A stretch of DNA of 64,000 nucleotides from Deinococcus ruber (GCF_014648095.1 NZ_BMQL01000001.1:310001-374000); one strand, 5' to 3'; positions 45,159 to 57,027 are shown, counted from the stretch's first letter. Numbers and translations: made by a program. Notes: generated from the sequence alone by a model not told the origin.

Positions 45159-47639
45159 ATGACCGATATCGATATTCAGCCGATCAACATTCAGGAAGAA
45201 AAGAGCAACCGCTATAACCCGCACGCCATCGAGGAAAGCTGGCAGACGAAGTGGGAAGAAGCGGGCCTGTACACCTTCAAAGACGACCCTTCGCGGCCCG
45301 CGCACTACGCCCTGACGATGTTTCCGTATCCCAGCGGCAACCTGCACATGGGGCACTGGTACGCCTACGTAGCCCCCGACGCCCGCGCCCGCTGGCTGAG
45401 AATGAACGGCCAGAACGTGCTGTTTCCGATGGGCTTCGACGCCTTCGGCCTGCCTGCCGAGAACGCCGCCATCAAGCGCGGTCTGGACCCGAAAGGCTGG
45501 ACGTACGGCAACATCGCCGACATGACGCAGCAGTTCAGGCGCATGGGCACCATGATCGACTGGAGCCGCCAGTTCAATACCTGCGACCCGGAGTATTACC
45601 GCTGGAATCAGTGGTTTTTTACCGAGATGTTCCGGCGTGGGCTGGCGTACAAGAAAAACGGTCTGGTCAACTGGTGCCCCAAAGATCAGACGGTGCTGGC
45701 GAACGAGCAGGTGGTGGACGGACACTGTGAGCGCTGCGGCACCGCTGTCGAGCGCCGCGAGCTGAGCCAGTGGTACATGAAAATTACCGATTACGCCGAT
45801 GATCTGCTGGACTTCGGGGAAGCCGATCTGCCCGAGCGCGTGAAGGTGATGCAGACCAACTGGATCGGCAAGTCGGTGGGCGCGGAAGTCGATTTCGATA
45901 CCCCGGCGGGCGTGGAAACGGTCTTCACCACCCGGCCCGACACCATCATGGGCGCGACGTTTCTGGTGCTGGCCCCCGAGCACAAGAAGGTGGCCGCGCT
46001 GACCACACCCGAGCAGCAGGCTGAAGTGCAGGCGTATATCGATCTGGCGGGCGGCAAGACCGATGTCGAGCGCCAGTCGGCCACCGAGAAGACCGGGGCG
46101 TTTACCGGCAGCTACGCCACCCACCCGATTACCGGACATCAGATTCCCATCTGGATTGCCGATTACGTGCTGGTAACCTACGGCACCGGCAGCATCATGG
46201 CGGTTCCGGCGCACGATGCCCGCGACTTCGACTTTGCCCGCACCTTTGGCCTGGAGATCGTGGAAGTGATCCGGCCTGAAGGCGGTGAGCCGATGAACGT
46301 GCAGGACGCCGAAGAAGCGTACAGCGGTGAGGGCGTGCTGGTAAACAGCGGCGAGTTCGACGGACTGCCCGGCGGCAAGGCCAGCATCGCAGCTGTTATC
46401 GAGCGGCTGAGCGGCCTGGGAGTTGCCCGCGCCAAGACCACGTATCGCCTGCGCGACTGGCTGATTTCGCGCCAGCGCTTCTGGGGCACGCCGATTCCGA
46501 TTGTGTACTGCCCGGAGCACGGCGCACAGCCGGTGCCCGAAGACCAGTTGCCCGTTCGTCTGCCCGACAACGTCACCTTTACGCCTGCCGGACAGAGCCC
46601 CCTGAAGACCGACGAGGCGTTCAAGGCGACCACCTGCCCGGTGTGCGGCGGCCCCGCCGAGCGTGACACCGACACCATGGACACCTTCGTGGACAGCAGC
46701 TGGTACATGTACCGCTTCCTGAATCCGCACCTGGAGACGGCAGCCGTCGACGTGGAGGCTACGAGGCGCTTCATGCCCATCGACCTGTACACCGGGGGCA
46801 TCGAACACGCCATTTTGCACCTGCTGTACAGCCGTTTCTGGACGCGGGTGATGCGCGATATGGGCCTGACCGATCAGCGCGAGCCGTTCCGGGTGGTCAG
46901 AAACCAGGGCATCATTCTGGGACCGGACCAGGAAAAGATGAGCAAGAGCCGGGGCAACGTGATCGATCCGGGCGATCTGGTCGGTGAATACGGCGTGGAC
47001 ACGGTTCGCAGCTACCTGATGTTCATCGCGCCCTGGGAAGTGGGCGGCCCCTGGGACCCCAGCGGTATCAACGGGCCGTCGAAGTGGCTGGGCCGCGTGT
47101 ATACGCTGTTTGGCAGCGACACCCCAACCGGCCCCGCCGAGAACGTCAGTGAGGCCGATCTGCGCTACGCCGTTCACAGCACGCTGAAGAAGGTGAGCGC
47201 CGACTTCGAGCGCCTGAGCTTCAACACCATCATTTCCAGTCTGATGGAACTGACCAACACGCTGGTGAAGGCCCGCCGCAGTCCGGTGTATGGCACGCCC
47301 ACCTGGGACGAGGCGCTGAGCATCTTCAACCGTATGCTGGCCCCAGTCGTGCCGCACCTGGCAGAAGAACTGTGGCAGGCGAACGGCGAGCGCGAGAGTG
47401 TGCATCTGGCGAGCTGGCCGCAGGTTGACGAAGCCGCCGCCACCCGCGACACCGTGACGCTGGGCGTGCAGGTAAACGGCAAGGTGCGCGGACAGGTTCA
47501 GATTTCCAGAACCGCGACCCAGCCGGAAGCGATGGCCGCCGCCCGCGCCGAGGAAGGCGTGGCGAAGTTCGTGGACGGCAAGGAGACGGTGAAAGAGATT
47601 TACGTTCCGGGCAAGATCATCAATATCGTCGTTCGGTAA
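45159..47639 (+). CDS. leuS: Leucyl-tRNA synthetase
   Basis: A class I synthetase of 826 residues charging tRNA-Leu. The HIGH motif is in [13 protein letters not shown], and zinc-type Cys pairs occur in VNWCPKDQ and HCERCG. An editing CP1 domain lies around residues 220-410 ([32 protein letters not shown]), and the KMSKS loop is [14 protein letters not shown]-terminal anticodon-binding and LeuS-specific tail follows. ATG 45159 has the Shine-Dalgarno CAGGAGA. Expression is probably governed by the attenuator just upstream. Identification is firm. Confidence 0.98.
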   Translation: MTDIDIQPINIQEEKSNRYNPHAIEESWQTKWEEAGLYTFKDDPSRPAHYALTMFPYPSGNLHMGHWYAYVAPDARARWLRMNGQNVLFPMGFDAFGLPAENAAIKRGLDPKGWTYGNIADMTQQFRRMGTMIDWSRQFNTCDPEYYRWNQWFFTEMFRRGLAYKKNGLVNWCPKDQTVLANEQVVDGHCERCGTAVERRELSQWYMKITDYADDLLDFGEADLPERVKVMQTNWIGKSVGAEVDFDTPAGVETVFTTRPDTIMGATFLVLAPEHKKVAALTTPEQQAEVQAYIDLAGGKTDVERQSATEKTGAFTGSYATHPITGHQIPIWIADYVLVTYGTGSIMAVPAHDARDFDFARTFGLEIVEVIRPEGGEPMNVQDAEEAYSGEGVLVNSGEFDGLPGGKASIAAVIERLSGLGVARAKTTYRLRDWLISRQRFWGTPIPIVYCPEHGAQPVPEDQLPVRLPDNVTFTPAGQSPLKTDEAFKATTCPVCGGPAERDTDTMDTFVDSSWYMYRFLNPHLETAAVDVEATRRFMPIDLYTGGIEHAILHLLYSRFWTRVMRDMGLTDQREPFRVVRNQGIILGPDQEKMSKSRGNVIDPGDLVGEYGVDTVRSYLMFIAPWEVGGPWDPSGINGPSKWLGRVYTLFGSDTPTGPAENVSEADLRYAVHSTLKKVSADFERLSFNTIISSLMELTNTLVKARRSPVYGTPTWDEALSIFNRMLAPVVPHLAEELWQANGERESVHLASWPQVDEAAATRDTVTLGVQVNGKVRGQVQISRTATQPEAMAAARAEEGVAKFVDGKETVKEIYVPGKIINIVVR

Positions 47640-47668
47640 AAAACGTTCCCACTTCTGTACAGAAGCAG

Positions 47669-47705
47669 GTGCAGCCCCGCTGTTATGACGGGGCTACACT
47701 TTTTA
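47669..47705 (+). terminator. Terminator of leuS
   Basis: AGCCCCG pairs with CGGGGCT, extended by GTG/CAC beyond one mismatch, followed by five T. Confidence 0.85.
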
Positions 47706-47813
47706 GAGTTGTCTGCGGGCCAGAAAATCACACGCCGTCGCCATCATGCCAACTTTGTCACAGGGGCCTGCGTGTCAGAAATATGAATGCCGCACCGACT
47801 ATCCTGGCCCTAA

Positions 47814-47862
47814 CAAACGAGGTCACTCTTCAGCCCTTGAATCCGGAGAGTGACCTCGTTTG
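47814..47862. repeat. 16-bp perfect inverted repeat after leuS
   Basis: CAAACGAGGTCACTCT (47814-47829) and its exact complement at 47847-47862 flank 17 bases. No T run follows on either strand. It may be the footprint of a small mobile palindrome or a structured RNA. The rest of 47706-48041 shows nothing recognised. Confidence 0.6.
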
Positions 47863-48041
47863 CCTCGCTGTACAGGAACTCCATAATAGCCTGTTCTGAG
47901 TCTCATACCGTGAGGAAGCGTCTTTTTTGAGGGAAAATGAGATCTTTGAAGAGACGGTAAAATATTTTTACTGAGATAGTGGCAGGGGGAAAGCTCGCAG
48001 GAGGCCACGCGCCGCTGAGCGGAACTGGCGCTGGAAGTGAC

Positions 48042-48644
48042 CTAGCGGCCCGGTACGCTTCCGGTGTCGAGGGCAGGATCGTCGCGGCGCTGCCAGCCCC
48101 ACCAACGGGGCAAAATCCAGCGGTCGAGGCCCCACCATCCAGCCACCCGCCACGCCAGAATCAGCAGGAGACCCAGGAAGACCAGCAGCGGGTTGTTGCT
48201 CAGGGTGCCCGCCAGCAGATAACTGAAGTTCATCAGCAGGCCGAAGAAGGCGGCGATTCCGGTCAGCAGGCCCAGAATCAGCGCCGCGCCGACCGCCAGT
48301 TCACCGAAGGTCACCACATACGAGAACACGCCCGCGTTCGGCAGCGCGACGTGTTCGATAAACCGTGCGTACCAGCCCGGCACGTCCGGCATCTCGCCGC
48401 CGGTCTTTTTCAGTGCGCCCTGAAGAAAGGTCGTGACTGCCTTGCCTGCTTCTGCCCCGACCCATTTGCTGTCGCCCAGTTTTTCCAGCCCCGACGACAG
48501 CCATGTCCAGCCGACGAACAGGCGCAACAACAGCCAGACCGGGGCCATGCCTGGATGAGTAAACAGCAGGCGGCTGAACGCCGAGGCACGCAGCTCTATC
48601 GGCTGATCCGGCAGGCGCGGCGAAGACAGGGAAGGAGACCTCAT
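48042..48644 (-). CDS. DoxX-family membrane protein
   Basis: A 200-residue membrane protein of the DoxX/TQO-small-subunit family. Four membrane segments lie at about residues 37-55, 108-128, 130-150 and 153-172. The family landmarks are LRLFVGWTWLSSGLEKL, where the Glu-Lys follows segment one, and GELAVGAALILGLLTG. Members support quinone-linked redox or thiosulfate metabolism, or redox homeostasis; the exact role is unknown. ATG 48644 lies six bases after TAGGGT (48651-48656), a leaderless start. Confidence 0.85.
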   Translation of the reverse strand: MRSPSLSSPRLPDQPIELRASAFSRLLFTHPGMAPVWLLLRLFVGWTWLSSGLEKLGDSKWVGAEAGKAVTTFLQGALKKTGGEMPDVPGWYARFIEHVALPNAGVFSYVVTFGELAVGAALILGLLTGIAAFFGLLMNFSYLLAGTLSNNPLLVFLGLLLILAWRVAGWWGLDRWILPRWWGWQRRDDPALDTGSVPGR

Positions 48645-48742
48645 ACAGCGACCCTAACATTCACCGGGCCGTGCAGAAAGCTGCACCACCTGAGCGCCTC
48701 TACACGAAAGCTGCCGCGTTTCTTCACGTGGCGGCAGACGGG

Positions 48743-49414
48743 TTATGCGCCCAGGTCTTTCTTCACCTGCTCCTGATCCATCCAGGTCGACACCTCGCCC
48801 ACGGCGCCCTGACCATTTTCCAGTCGCCCGCTGACGCTGATCCCGCCCAGCCCGATGGAGCCGTCGATGCTGAGGGCCAGCACGTTCCAGCCTTTCGACA
48901 CGTTCAGATTCACGGTCACGGTGGTCGGCATGCCGGTGGTGGCGCTGCAATCGAGGTTGCCACTAAGCGTCGTGCTGCGGTCGGCGTACAGATACACCTT
49001 GCCGCGCAGCGCTCTGCTCAGCAGGCTGCGGCTCACGGTGGCGTTCATAAAGGACGCGCTCCCCATCTTCAGGCTCGCCACTTCGTAACCGCTGGCAGCA
49101 GGATCACCGTTGGTCAGGGTACCGGTGCAGCCCAGATCGGACAGCACGCCGGTACTCAGGGGAGCCGCCACACCTGCCGCCGCTGCGTCGCTGGGGAGGT
49201 CAAGGGTGAAGTGGCCGGAAGCGTCGGTCTGTGTGGTGGCGAGCGTGCGCCCTCCGCCCGTGAGATTGACGGGAGTAGTGGAAGCGTTGCTGGCAACCCC
49301 GTTGATAGACGTGATGACCTGTGCCTGAGCGGGCGGCGGGGGCGTACTGGCTCCACAGGCCGTGAGCGCAAGTCCGAGCAGCAGGAAGGAAGCACCGATA
49401 CGGGGGATCTTCAT
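48743..49414 (-). CDS. Lipoprotein of unknown function
   Basis: A 223-residue exported lipoprotein with lipobox ALTAC (Cys20) followed by a Pro-rich linker. The next 60 residues (ITSINGVASNAS... then TDASGHFTLDLP) look like a carboxypeptidase-regulatory or transthyretin-like beta sandwich; the rest is strand-rich with one Cys pair (LGCTG, LDCSA). Start ATG 49414 has CATGCT six bases upstream, one base off the leaderless motif. Function unknown. Confidence 0.75.
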   Translation of the reverse strand: MKIPRIGASFLLLGLALTACGASTPPPPAQAQVITSINGVASNASTTPVNLTGGGRTLATTQTDASGHFTLDLPSDAAAAGVAAPLSTGVLSDLGCTGTLTNGDPAASGYEVASLKMGSASFMNATVSRSLLSRALRGKVYLYADRSTTLSGNLDCSATTGMPTTVTVNLNVSKGWNVLALSIDGSIGLGGISVSGRLENGQGAVGEVSTWMDQEQVKKDLGA

Positions 49415-49675
49415 GGGGCCAGCATGTCTTTTACAGAAGGCACAGGTCTATGAAAAAATCTGTTTCTTCTAATCGGATGTGCAGAATTGTTATATCGTTA
49501 CTATAAAAACTAATAGACGACTAACATTCCGATCAGAGATGAGAATCAATATTAAAAACTTTGCATCAGGCAGGCCTATATATGGGGCACAGAAGCCGAA
49601 AAGTCAACTTATCCATCTTCCTCAACACATCAGATCGCCTGTGCAGCTAGACCTCGGTGCAGGAAGTCAGCAGAG
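49415..49675. other. AT-rich gene-free stretch
   Basis: Markedly AT-rich between about 49440 and 49620. An open frame on the plus strand has no ribosome site or promoter and no recognisable domain, so no gene is called. Confidence 0.45.
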
Positions 49676-49740
49676 CGGGCAGGACGCGGTAAGAGGCATC
49701 CTGCCCGTTTCTGGAAGAGCGGCCCGCCAAACGGTGGGCT
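49676..49740. repeat. Two tandem hairpins
   Basis: CGGGCAGGA/TCCTGCCCG (49676-49707, 14-base loop) and GCCCGCC/GGTGGGC (49722-49739, followed by TTTTC). They lie beyond the 3' end of the 49796 gene and may end transcripts from either side. Confidence 0.5.
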
Positions 49741-49795
49741 TTTCAGTTTTCTGAATGGGAGCGAGCTTGTACCCAGCAGCCCCGGCGAATCTGCC

Positions 49796-50299
49796 TTACC
49801 GCAGAACGCGGAAGCTCTTGACGAAAGCGGCCATCTGCGGGGCCAGCATCGAGGCGCGTGCGGGGGTGGTGGTGCCCGTCAGGACGTAGGCCCGCTTGCC
49901 CACCACCGCGAAGGTCTGGGTGAAGTACAGGGCGTGTCCCTGCACGGTGCCGGTATACACCTGGCTGATGGCTGGATAGCCGCCCAGGGTGCTGCGAACG
50001 CTGCTGACCTTCTTCGCGCCGGGAATGGCCTTGACGAACTGCACGTCGCCTGCCCTGCCATACTCGGTCAGCGAGATGGTGCCGGGCAGGGTTTCGACCG
50101 CCACGTTCACATTGGGCGTGAAGCCGTCTACCTTGGTGGGCGACCCATAGATGACGGCCACACCCTGCACGTTCCCCCGGTTCCAGCCAGCGGGCGGCGT
50201 GACCGAGAAGCCGTTGGCCTTGTCGGTAAAGGTCGCGCCCAGTGCCGTCGAAGCCAGGGTCAGTGCCGCAGCGACCGTCCATCCATGCAGAGTTTTCAT
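49796..50299 (-). CDS. Secreted PsbP/DcrB-like protein
   Basis: A 167-residue exported protein with a signal peptide (MKTLHGWTVAAALTLASTALG). The mature part starts with the AxFTDKANGFSVTPPAGWNRG pattern typical of the PsbP/DcrB/DUF1795 fold and continues with alternating strands, ending AFVKSFRVLR. ATG 50299 has the Shine-Dalgarno GGTGGAG. Such proteins sit in the periplasm or on the surface; function is unknown. Confidence 0.72.
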   Translation of the reverse strand: MKTLHGWTVAAALTLASTALGATFTDKANGFSVTPPAGWNRGNVQGVAVIYGSPTKVDGFTPNVNVAVETLPGTISLTEYGRAGDVQFVKAIPGAKKVSSVRSTLGGYPAISQVYTGTVQGHALYFTQTFAVVGKRAYVLTGTTTPARASMLAPQMAAFVKSFRVLR

Positions 50300-50497
50300 G
50301 TCTCCACCTTAAAGCATCGTCCTGGGTCGGTGAACTCCGCCAGCACCGTATACATTTCGCAATTGCTTAAGGTCTGGCGGGTTTCGTCTGAAGGCAGAAG
50401 ACAGAGGTGGGCACAAAACCGGGCGACATCACCGACGGCCTTTAAGCATTCCAGAATGTTCGGACTGCCCATGAACTTCGGTTCTACTCTGGACTTC

Positions 50498-51775
50498 ATG
50501 CTTGCCGTGCTGCTGGTGCTGCTGACCGTCGTCCTCGTGATCTGGAAACCCCTGGGCATCGGGCCAGCCCGGGCGGCCAGTATAGGCGCCGTCGCCGCCC
50601 TGCTGCTGGGCGTAATTCATCTGTCCGATCTGGGCATTCTGTGGCACGCCACCTGGAACGCCACCCTGAGCCTAGTCGCCCTGATCGTGCTGAGTCTGCT
50701 GCTCGACGCTGCCGGCTTCTTTCGCTGGGCAGCGCTGCACGTGGCCCGCTGGGGGGGTGGTTCGGGGCGGCGGCTGTTCATCCTCCTGATCGTGTTTTCG
50801 GCGCTGGTGGCCGCGCTGTTCGCCAACGACGGCGGCGTGCTGATCCTGACGCCCATCACGCTGGAACTGGCCGCCGTGCTGGGGCTGGAACGGGCGAGTA
50901 CGCTGGCCTTCGCACTGGCGGTGGGCTTCGTGGTAGACGCTGCCAGCCTGCCACTGACCATCTCCAACCTCACGAATATCATTGCGTCCGACGCGTTTGG
51001 GCTTGGGTTTGGCGGCTATGCCCGCGTGATGCTTCCGGTTGATGTGGCCGTGGTGGCCGCGTCTGTGCTGGTGCTGCTGGCACTGTACGGGCGGGTACTG
51101 CCCCGCCGATACGATCTGGCAGCACTGGACGCCCCCGCTCAGGCCATTCGGAGTTGGAGCGTGTTCCGGGCGGGCTGGGTGGCGGTGCCGCTGCTGCTGC
51201 TGGGAGCCTTTTTTGCCGAAGGGCTGCACATTCCGCTTTCGGCGGTGGTGGGCGCGGCGGCCCTGCTGGTGGGCGTGGTGGCGGCACGCTCCGGCACGGT
51301 TTCAACGCGCACGGTGCTGCGCTCGGCTCCCTGGAACGTGGTGGCCTTCAGTCTGGCGATGTACGCCGTGGTGTATGGGCTGCGCGGGGCGGGCGTGACC
51401 GGTGTGTACGGGCACTGGCTGGCGAGCTGGGCGGCACACGGCACGCTGCCGGGCGTGCTGGCATCGGGGCTGAGCGTGGCGGGCCTGTCGGCGGGGCTGA
51501 ACAATCTTCCAGCGTTGCTGACCGCCATTCTGGGCATTCAGGGAAGTGGTGCCAGCGGCCATGCCCGCGAAGCCATGCTGTACGGCGCAGTGGTCGGAGC
51601 CGACATCGGGCCGAAGCTGACGCCCATCGGCAGCCTCGCCACGTTGCTGTGGCTGCACGTGCTGGGCGGGCGCGGCCTGAACGTGACGTGGGGACAGTAC
51701 TTCCGGGCCGGATTGCTGCTGACGCCCCCGGTGCTGCTGGCGGGGCTGCTCGCGCTGTGGGCCGTGCTGAAATGA
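50498..51775 (+). CDS. arsB: ArsB-type arsenite/anion efflux protein
   Basis: A 425-residue polytopic membrane protein with about 12 hydrophobic segments, the usual length of ArsB. Family landmarks are FANDGGVLILTPITLELA in the first half and GLSAGLNNLPALLTAILG in the second. The start is ATG 50498, seven bases after TACTCT (50485-50490); it opens directly with the first membrane helix. In-frame ATGs at 50456 and 50471 precede the -10. No arsR, arsC or arsA is next to it, so arsenite export is inferred from the family alone, and another oxyanion is possible. Confidence 0.82.
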   Translation: MLAVLLVLLTVVLVIWKPLGIGPARAASIGAVAALLLGVIHLSDLGILWHATWNATLSLVALIVLSLLLDAAGFFRWAALHVARWGGGSGRRLFILLIVFSALVAALFANDGGVLILTPITLELAAVLGLERASTLAFALAVGFVVDAASLPLTISNLTNIIASDAFGLGFGGYARVMLPVDVAVVAASVLVLLALYGRVLPRRYDLAALDAPAQAIRSWSVFRAGWVAVPLLLLGAFFAEGLHIPLSAVVGAAALLVGVVAARSGTVSTRTVLRSAPWNVVAFSLAMYAVVYGLRGAGVTGVYGHWLASWAAHGTLPGVLASGLSVAGLSAGLNNLPALLTAILGIQGSGASGHAREAMLYGAVVGADIGPKLTPIGSLATLLWLHVLGGRGLNVTWGQYFRAGLLLTPPVLLAGLLALWAVLK

Positions 51776-51980
51776 GCCTGTGACCTGTGGGGAAAACAGG
51801 GCCTCTTGATTTTGCAGCAGACCGGACGCGAAAGGAATTTCGCCCAGGAGAAAGGCGTGAGCGCGGCGGTTGCGACGAAGCCCTCACGCTCCTGCGCCGT
51901 CTCCCTGATTTCTTCGTTCCGCAGGCCACACGGCGAGTTGCACCTCACAAGCCCCGCGCCACACGCTCTACACTGACCCA

Positions 51981-53372
<1,392 letters not shown>

Positions 53373-53501
53373 GGCAACTTCTGACCTGAATCACGCGCAG
53401 GGTATGCATTCAATCGCAGCGGCGAGCCGAACAACTCGACGCAATCCGTATACGATACCCCGTCAGGATTGTGTCAGTGCTCACGTCGTAATCTGCTGAA
53501 A

Positions 53502-53885
53502 ATGAATTCAATCACAAAGAAGGCAGTCAGCCTGATGGCTTTATGTGGCGTGATTCAGGGAGCAGCTCACGCCTCAGAAATCGTTATGGACACCCTGCTG
53601 GTATCGGGCGGGCCTTCACCGTGCCTGGCTGTGCGCGTCAATATTATTCAGGATGGCAAGAGTCTGTCCGAGCTGAACCTGGGGCCGACGGGCACGCTGA
53701 AAGTTCAGAAAGGGACGCTGGTTCATTTCAAGAAAGGACAGGAATATCTGGTACAGGCGAGCTGCATCAGTGGCAGCGGCTTTGTGCAGCAGAGCGGCCT
53801 GAAGTTTGTGGCCGACGGGCGCACCATTATCGTGCAGTTCGCAGACAACGGCTTTCAGATCAAGCGCGGCGGCGTGGCGTACTGA
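53502..53885 (+). CDS. Small secreted protein
   Basis: A 127-residue exported protein: signal peptide MNSITKKAVSLMALCGVIQG followed by AAHA. The mature part has two Cys (SPCLAV, QASCISG) that could pair, and a compact beta-rich pattern (LKVQKGTLVHFKKGQEYLVQ, GRTIIVQFADNGFQI). ATG 53502 lies seven bases after TAATCT (53489-53494), a leaderless start; an in-frame start at 53469 would put Arg-rich residues before the signal peptide. Not recognised. Confidence 0.72.
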   Translation: MNSITKKAVSLMALCGVIQGAAHASEIVMDTLLVSGGPSPCLAVRVNIIQDGKSLSELNLGPTGTLKVQKGTLVHFKKGQEYLVQASCISGSGFVQQSGLKFVADGRTIIVQFADNGFQIKRGGVAY

Positions 53886-53975
53886 TCTTCACGTGCTTGG
53901 TCAGGGCGACAGGACTTCCAGCCGTCTCCCCTGCTCCAGACACGCCGCCACGCTCTGCCTGTCAGCGCTGCGAGT

Positions 53976-54668
53976 TCAGCGGCTGCACGTCAGATCGACG
54001 CGCAGGCTGGGATTGGGCACCGTGAACGCCACGCCTTTGGAACGAGTGGTGTCTCCAATCCCCTTTGGATCGAGTTCGATCAGCAGTTTGGTGGGCTGGC
54101 GCTGGCCCGCAGCCGCGTCGGAGGCGTAGAACTTCAGCTGATAGGGAAATGCCCCGCCCTGCGGAAATGAATTGAAGGTGAGCTTCTGCACGTCGTAGGG
54201 ATCGACAGAGACGGTGCTGGCATCGGCAAACGCCAGTTGTACGCCCTGCCCATTGCCGTCCCAGCCCGCATCGGTGGGCATGATAGTGGCCTTCGTTCCG
54301 TTGCGGATCTCGACATTCACGCCCCAGCCGGGGGTCGAGCCGTCTTTGGTAATTCTGGTCACGCTGTCTACTCTGACGCGCCACACACCATTGAACAGCC
54401 ATTCATTGCGGCAGCCGCTCAGCGAGGGCCGCTCGTTCGCGCCGCCGGGTGCCGTGGTGGTGGCCGCCCCGATCATCAGGCGTCCACCCTGCATCACATA
54501 CGGAATACCCAGCGCCCGCAGCACATCGAGCGAAATATACGTCTGTCCGCCGACCACCTGGGCGCTCTGGGCCTGCGGTTTGCCGTTCACACTGACAGCG
54601 GGGCCAGCGGCGAAAGCCAGAGTGCCGAACAGCGGGAGTGTCAGGGCTATCAGGTGCTTCAGATTCAT
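53976..54668 (-). CDS. Secreted protein, paralogue of the 40967 gene
   Basis: A 230-residue exported protein: signal peptide (MNLKHLIALTLPLFGTLAFA), a stalk-like domain (VSVNGKPQAQSAQVVGGQTY, ISLDVLRALG, ending GRLMIGA), then a beta-rich domain opening LSGCRNEWLFNGVWRVRV and closing PSLRVDLTCSR. Both motifs match the protein at 40967 (GC-x-NE-x-LFNGVWR and PS-x-RV-x-LTC), so the two are paralogues about 13 kb apart. ATG 54668 has AAGGAG. It lies 27 bases after the NHL lipoprotein gene, probably one operon. Function unknown. Confidence 0.78.
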   Translation of the reverse strand: MNLKHLIALTLPLFGTLAFAAGPAVSVNGKPQAQSAQVVGGQTYISLDVLRALGIPYVMQGGRLMIGAATTTAPGGANERPSLSGCRNEWLFNGVWRVRVDSVTRITKDGSTPGWGVNVEIRNGTKATIMPTDAGWDGNGQGVQLAFADASTVSVDPYDVQKLTFNSFPQGGAFPYQLKFYASDAAAGQRQPTKLLIELDPKGIGDTTRSKGVAFTVPNPSLRVDLTCSR

Positions 54669-54695
54669 GATGGGTCTCCTTGGGTCTACCGAAGG

Positions 54696-55853
54696 TCAGC
54701 GAATGCGGCGGATCGTCTGGTTATCGGTATCGGCCACAAAGAGCTGCTTGTTATAATAAGCCAGTCCGGCGGGTTGATTGAATGTCGCCACATTGGTCTT
54801 GCCGTCTGCTGCTCCCTTGACGCCAGCAAGACCTGCGATAGTACTGACCGTGCCATCTGGTGAAAGCTGGCGGATGGAATTATTCCCGGTATCGGCCACA
54901 TAGATATAGCCGTTCTCATCGACAGCGATGCCGCCCAGCCGATTAAAGCGGGCATCGAGCGCAGCACCGTCTGCCGAACCCGTCGTTCCAGCCTTGCCCG
55001 CGATGGTCGTCACGTCGCCTGCCGGAGTGATCCTGCGAATGGTGGTGTAATCGGTGACGTACAGGTTTTCCTGACGGTCCATCGCCAGACCGGTGGGCGA
55101 CGCGAAACGGGCGGTGGCCCCGGAGCCGTCGGCACTGCCGCTCTGTCCGGCTACCCCCGCGATGGTGCTGACCAAATCGCCGTAGATGCGCCGGATGGTG
55201 TAATTGCTGCCGTCGGCCACGAAGACCTCGCCCGTGCGGGTATTGGCGACGATGCCACGTGGGCGGTTAAAGCGGGCGTTGGCCGCTGTGCCGTCGGCAG
55301 CTCCACAGGCGTACGCCTTGCCCGCCACCGTCACGGCCTTGCGGTTGCCGTTCAGCGGATACGCCGTGAGTTTGCGGACCACGCACGAATCGTCTTCGGT
55401 CCAGTACGCATAGGCCTCGTAGGCCGCCGAGTCATAGCCAACCGCGATTCCCTGTGGAGCACGCACCAGCGCGGTGCTCGCGTCGCCGTCCACGCTGCCG
55501 CTCGATCCCTTGCCGATGGCCGTTCCCACCGGATTGCCCGCATAGCCGACCTGAGCGTAGCGAATATTCTCGGTCAGTCCGGCGATGTACAGCAGCACTT
55601 CGTTTCCAGTCGAACCTATGGGTTTGGTCGCTGCCAGCCCGACCGGATAATTGAAGGTGGCGTCGCCGCCGTTGCCGTCCTTGCTGCCGCGCACACCCGT
55701 CTGCCCGGCGACGGTTTCGACGGTGCTGAAGGCGATGGCGTTGCTGACCGGAGGTGGGGGCGGTGTGCTCGTGCCGCCTCCACAGGCCGCCAGCGTCAGG
55801 GTCAGAGCCGCACATGCCAACAGCCGTTCACCGCGTTTCATTCTGAAGTTCAT
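54696..55853 (-). CDS. NHL-repeat beta-propeller lipoprotein
   Basis: A 385-residue exported lipoprotein. The lipobox is TLAACGGG, followed by a Pro linker, then repeated NHL units of the form ARFNRPRGIVAN / GEVFVADGSNYTIRRI / STIAGVAGQSGSADG, with about six blades. NHL propellers bind protein, RNA or sugar partners. ATG 55853 has the Shine-Dalgarno GGAGGGAG. It appears to be the first gene of an operon with the secreted paralogue at 53976. The partner is unknown. Confidence 0.85.
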   Translation of the reverse strand: MNFRMKRGERLLACAALTLTLAACGGGTSTPPPPPVSNAIAFSTVETVAGQTGVRGSKDGNGGDATFNYPVGLAATKPIGSTGNEVLLYIAGLTENIRYAQVGYAGNPVGTAIGKGSSGSVDGDASTALVRAPQGIAVGYDSAAYEAYAYWTEDDSCVVRKLTAYPLNGNRKAVTVAGKAYACGAADGTAANARFNRPRGIVANTRTGEVFVADGSNYTIRRIYGDLVSTIAGVAGQSGSADGSGATARFASPTGLAMDRQENLYVTDYTTIRRITPAGDVTTIAGKAGTTGSADGAALDARFNRLGGIAVDENGYIYVADTGNNSIRQLSPDGTVSTIAGLAGVKGAADGKTNVATFNQPAGLAYYNKQLFVADTDNQTIRRIR

Positions 55854-56004
55854 GATCTCCCTCCACTATGCCTAGGGCGGCTCCCGAGAAGAACTGGAGC
55901 ACGGCTGGCGTGGAATGAGCGTAAGCGCGGCGCTGTCCCGTTGTCGTGGGAGGGGCGTTGTCCCAGAAGCCAGGACCGGACCCCGGCACGCTACACTCGT
56001 GCGC

Positions 56005-56952
56005 GTGACCGAGCGATCCGCGACCTTGAGGGCCAGCCTGAGCAAGATGGCCGCCGCCCGCGCCGCACTTCCGGCGAGCGGCACCACGCTCTACCGCGCC
56101 GCGCACACCACCGAGACGGCTGGACTGTACTCGCTGGACGTGGCGGGGTCGGTGGGGATCCTGAGCCTGTACCGCGAGCAGAGCGCCGTGCAGGAAACCG
56201 AACTGGCCGAACTCTGCGCCGAGGTGCTGCATCTGGACAGCGTGTACCTGAAGCGCCGCCCGCAGGAGGCCCGCCACGCCGCCAACGTGCAGCGGCAGGA
56301 ACTCGCGCCGCCCGGCCCGGTGTGGGGCGCGGCTCAGCCGGAGGTGACGGCGCTGGAAGACGGCGTTCCCTTCCTGATCCGGCCCGGCGGCGACCTGAGC
56401 ACCGGGCTGTTTACCGACGCCCGCCCGGCCCGCCGCTGGGTGCGGAGCCACGCCGCCGGACGGGTGCTGAACACGTTTGCGTACACCTGCGGCTTCGGTC
56501 TGAGCGCAGCTCTGGCAGGCGCAGACTCGGTCAAGAATCTGGATCTGTCGCGCAAGGTGCTGAACTGGGGACAGGAAAATTACGCGCTGTCAGGGCTGCC
56601 CGCTCCCGATACAGACTTCATCTCGGGCGACGTGTTCGACTGGCTTGGCCGCTTCGAGCGCCGTGGCGAACGCTTCGATCTGCTGATTCTCGATCCACCC
56701 AGTTTCGCCCGCAGCAAGAGTGGCGTATGGCGCAGCGAGCGCGATTATCCGAAACTGGCGGCCCAGGCAGCGGCGCTGCTCGAACCGGGTGGGCAGCTGA
56801 TGGCGATGAATAACCATGCGGGCGTCTCGGCGCAGCAGTTTGCCCGCATGCTCCGGCAGGGTGCGCCCACCATCAGCCTCGTTCAGCAGTTCGGCGCGGG
56901 CGAGGATTATCCAGGGGCCGATCATCTGAAGGTGATGGTGGGGCGCTTGTAG
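56005..56952 (+). CDS. SAM-dependent methyltransferase, RlmI-like without PUA
   Basis: A 315-residue methyltransferase related to the catalytic half of the RlmI-like protein at 18767, but with a different, shorter N-terminal part. SAM motif: [21 protein letters not shown]; catalytic motif: [15 protein letters not shown]. The start is GTG 56005, seven bases after TACACT (55992-55997); an in-frame start at 55915 runs through the promoter. The likely substrate is rRNA, but the base is not readable. Divergent from the NHL lipoprotein gene. Confidence 0.84.
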   Translation: MTERSATLRASLSKMAAARAALPASGTTLYRAAHTTETAGLYSLDVAGSVGILSLYREQSAVQETELAELCAEVLHLDSVYLKRRPQEARHAANVQRQELAPPGPVWGAAQPEVTALEDGVPFLIRPGGDLSTGLFTDARPARRWVRSHAAGRVLNTFAYTCGFGLSAALAGADSVKNLDLSRKVLNWGQENYALSGLPAPDTDFISGDVFDWLGRFERRGERFDLLILDPPSFARSKSGVWRSERDYPKLAAQAAALLEPGGQLMAMNNHAGVSAQQFARMLRQGAPTISLVQQFGAGEDYPGADHLKVMVGRL

Positions 56953-57027
56953 GCTGTGGTTTGTGGCAAAAGTCGAGCCATCTTGCCGCTCTCCTGCATG
57001 CCTGGCCGTTCTTACGCGCCACCCCAC

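Noticed and set aside
44730..47405. Long minus-strand open frame across glgA and leuS
   Set aside because: Shadow of two firmly identified genes in a high-GC genome, with no family resemblance.
47783..47899. 38-codon ORF over the 16-bp inverted repeat
   Set aside because: No ribosome site or -10, and the frame runs through a perfect palindrome; coding is unlikely.
49479..49754. 91-codon plus-strand ORF in AT-rich sequence
   Set aside because: No start signal and no recognisable domain.
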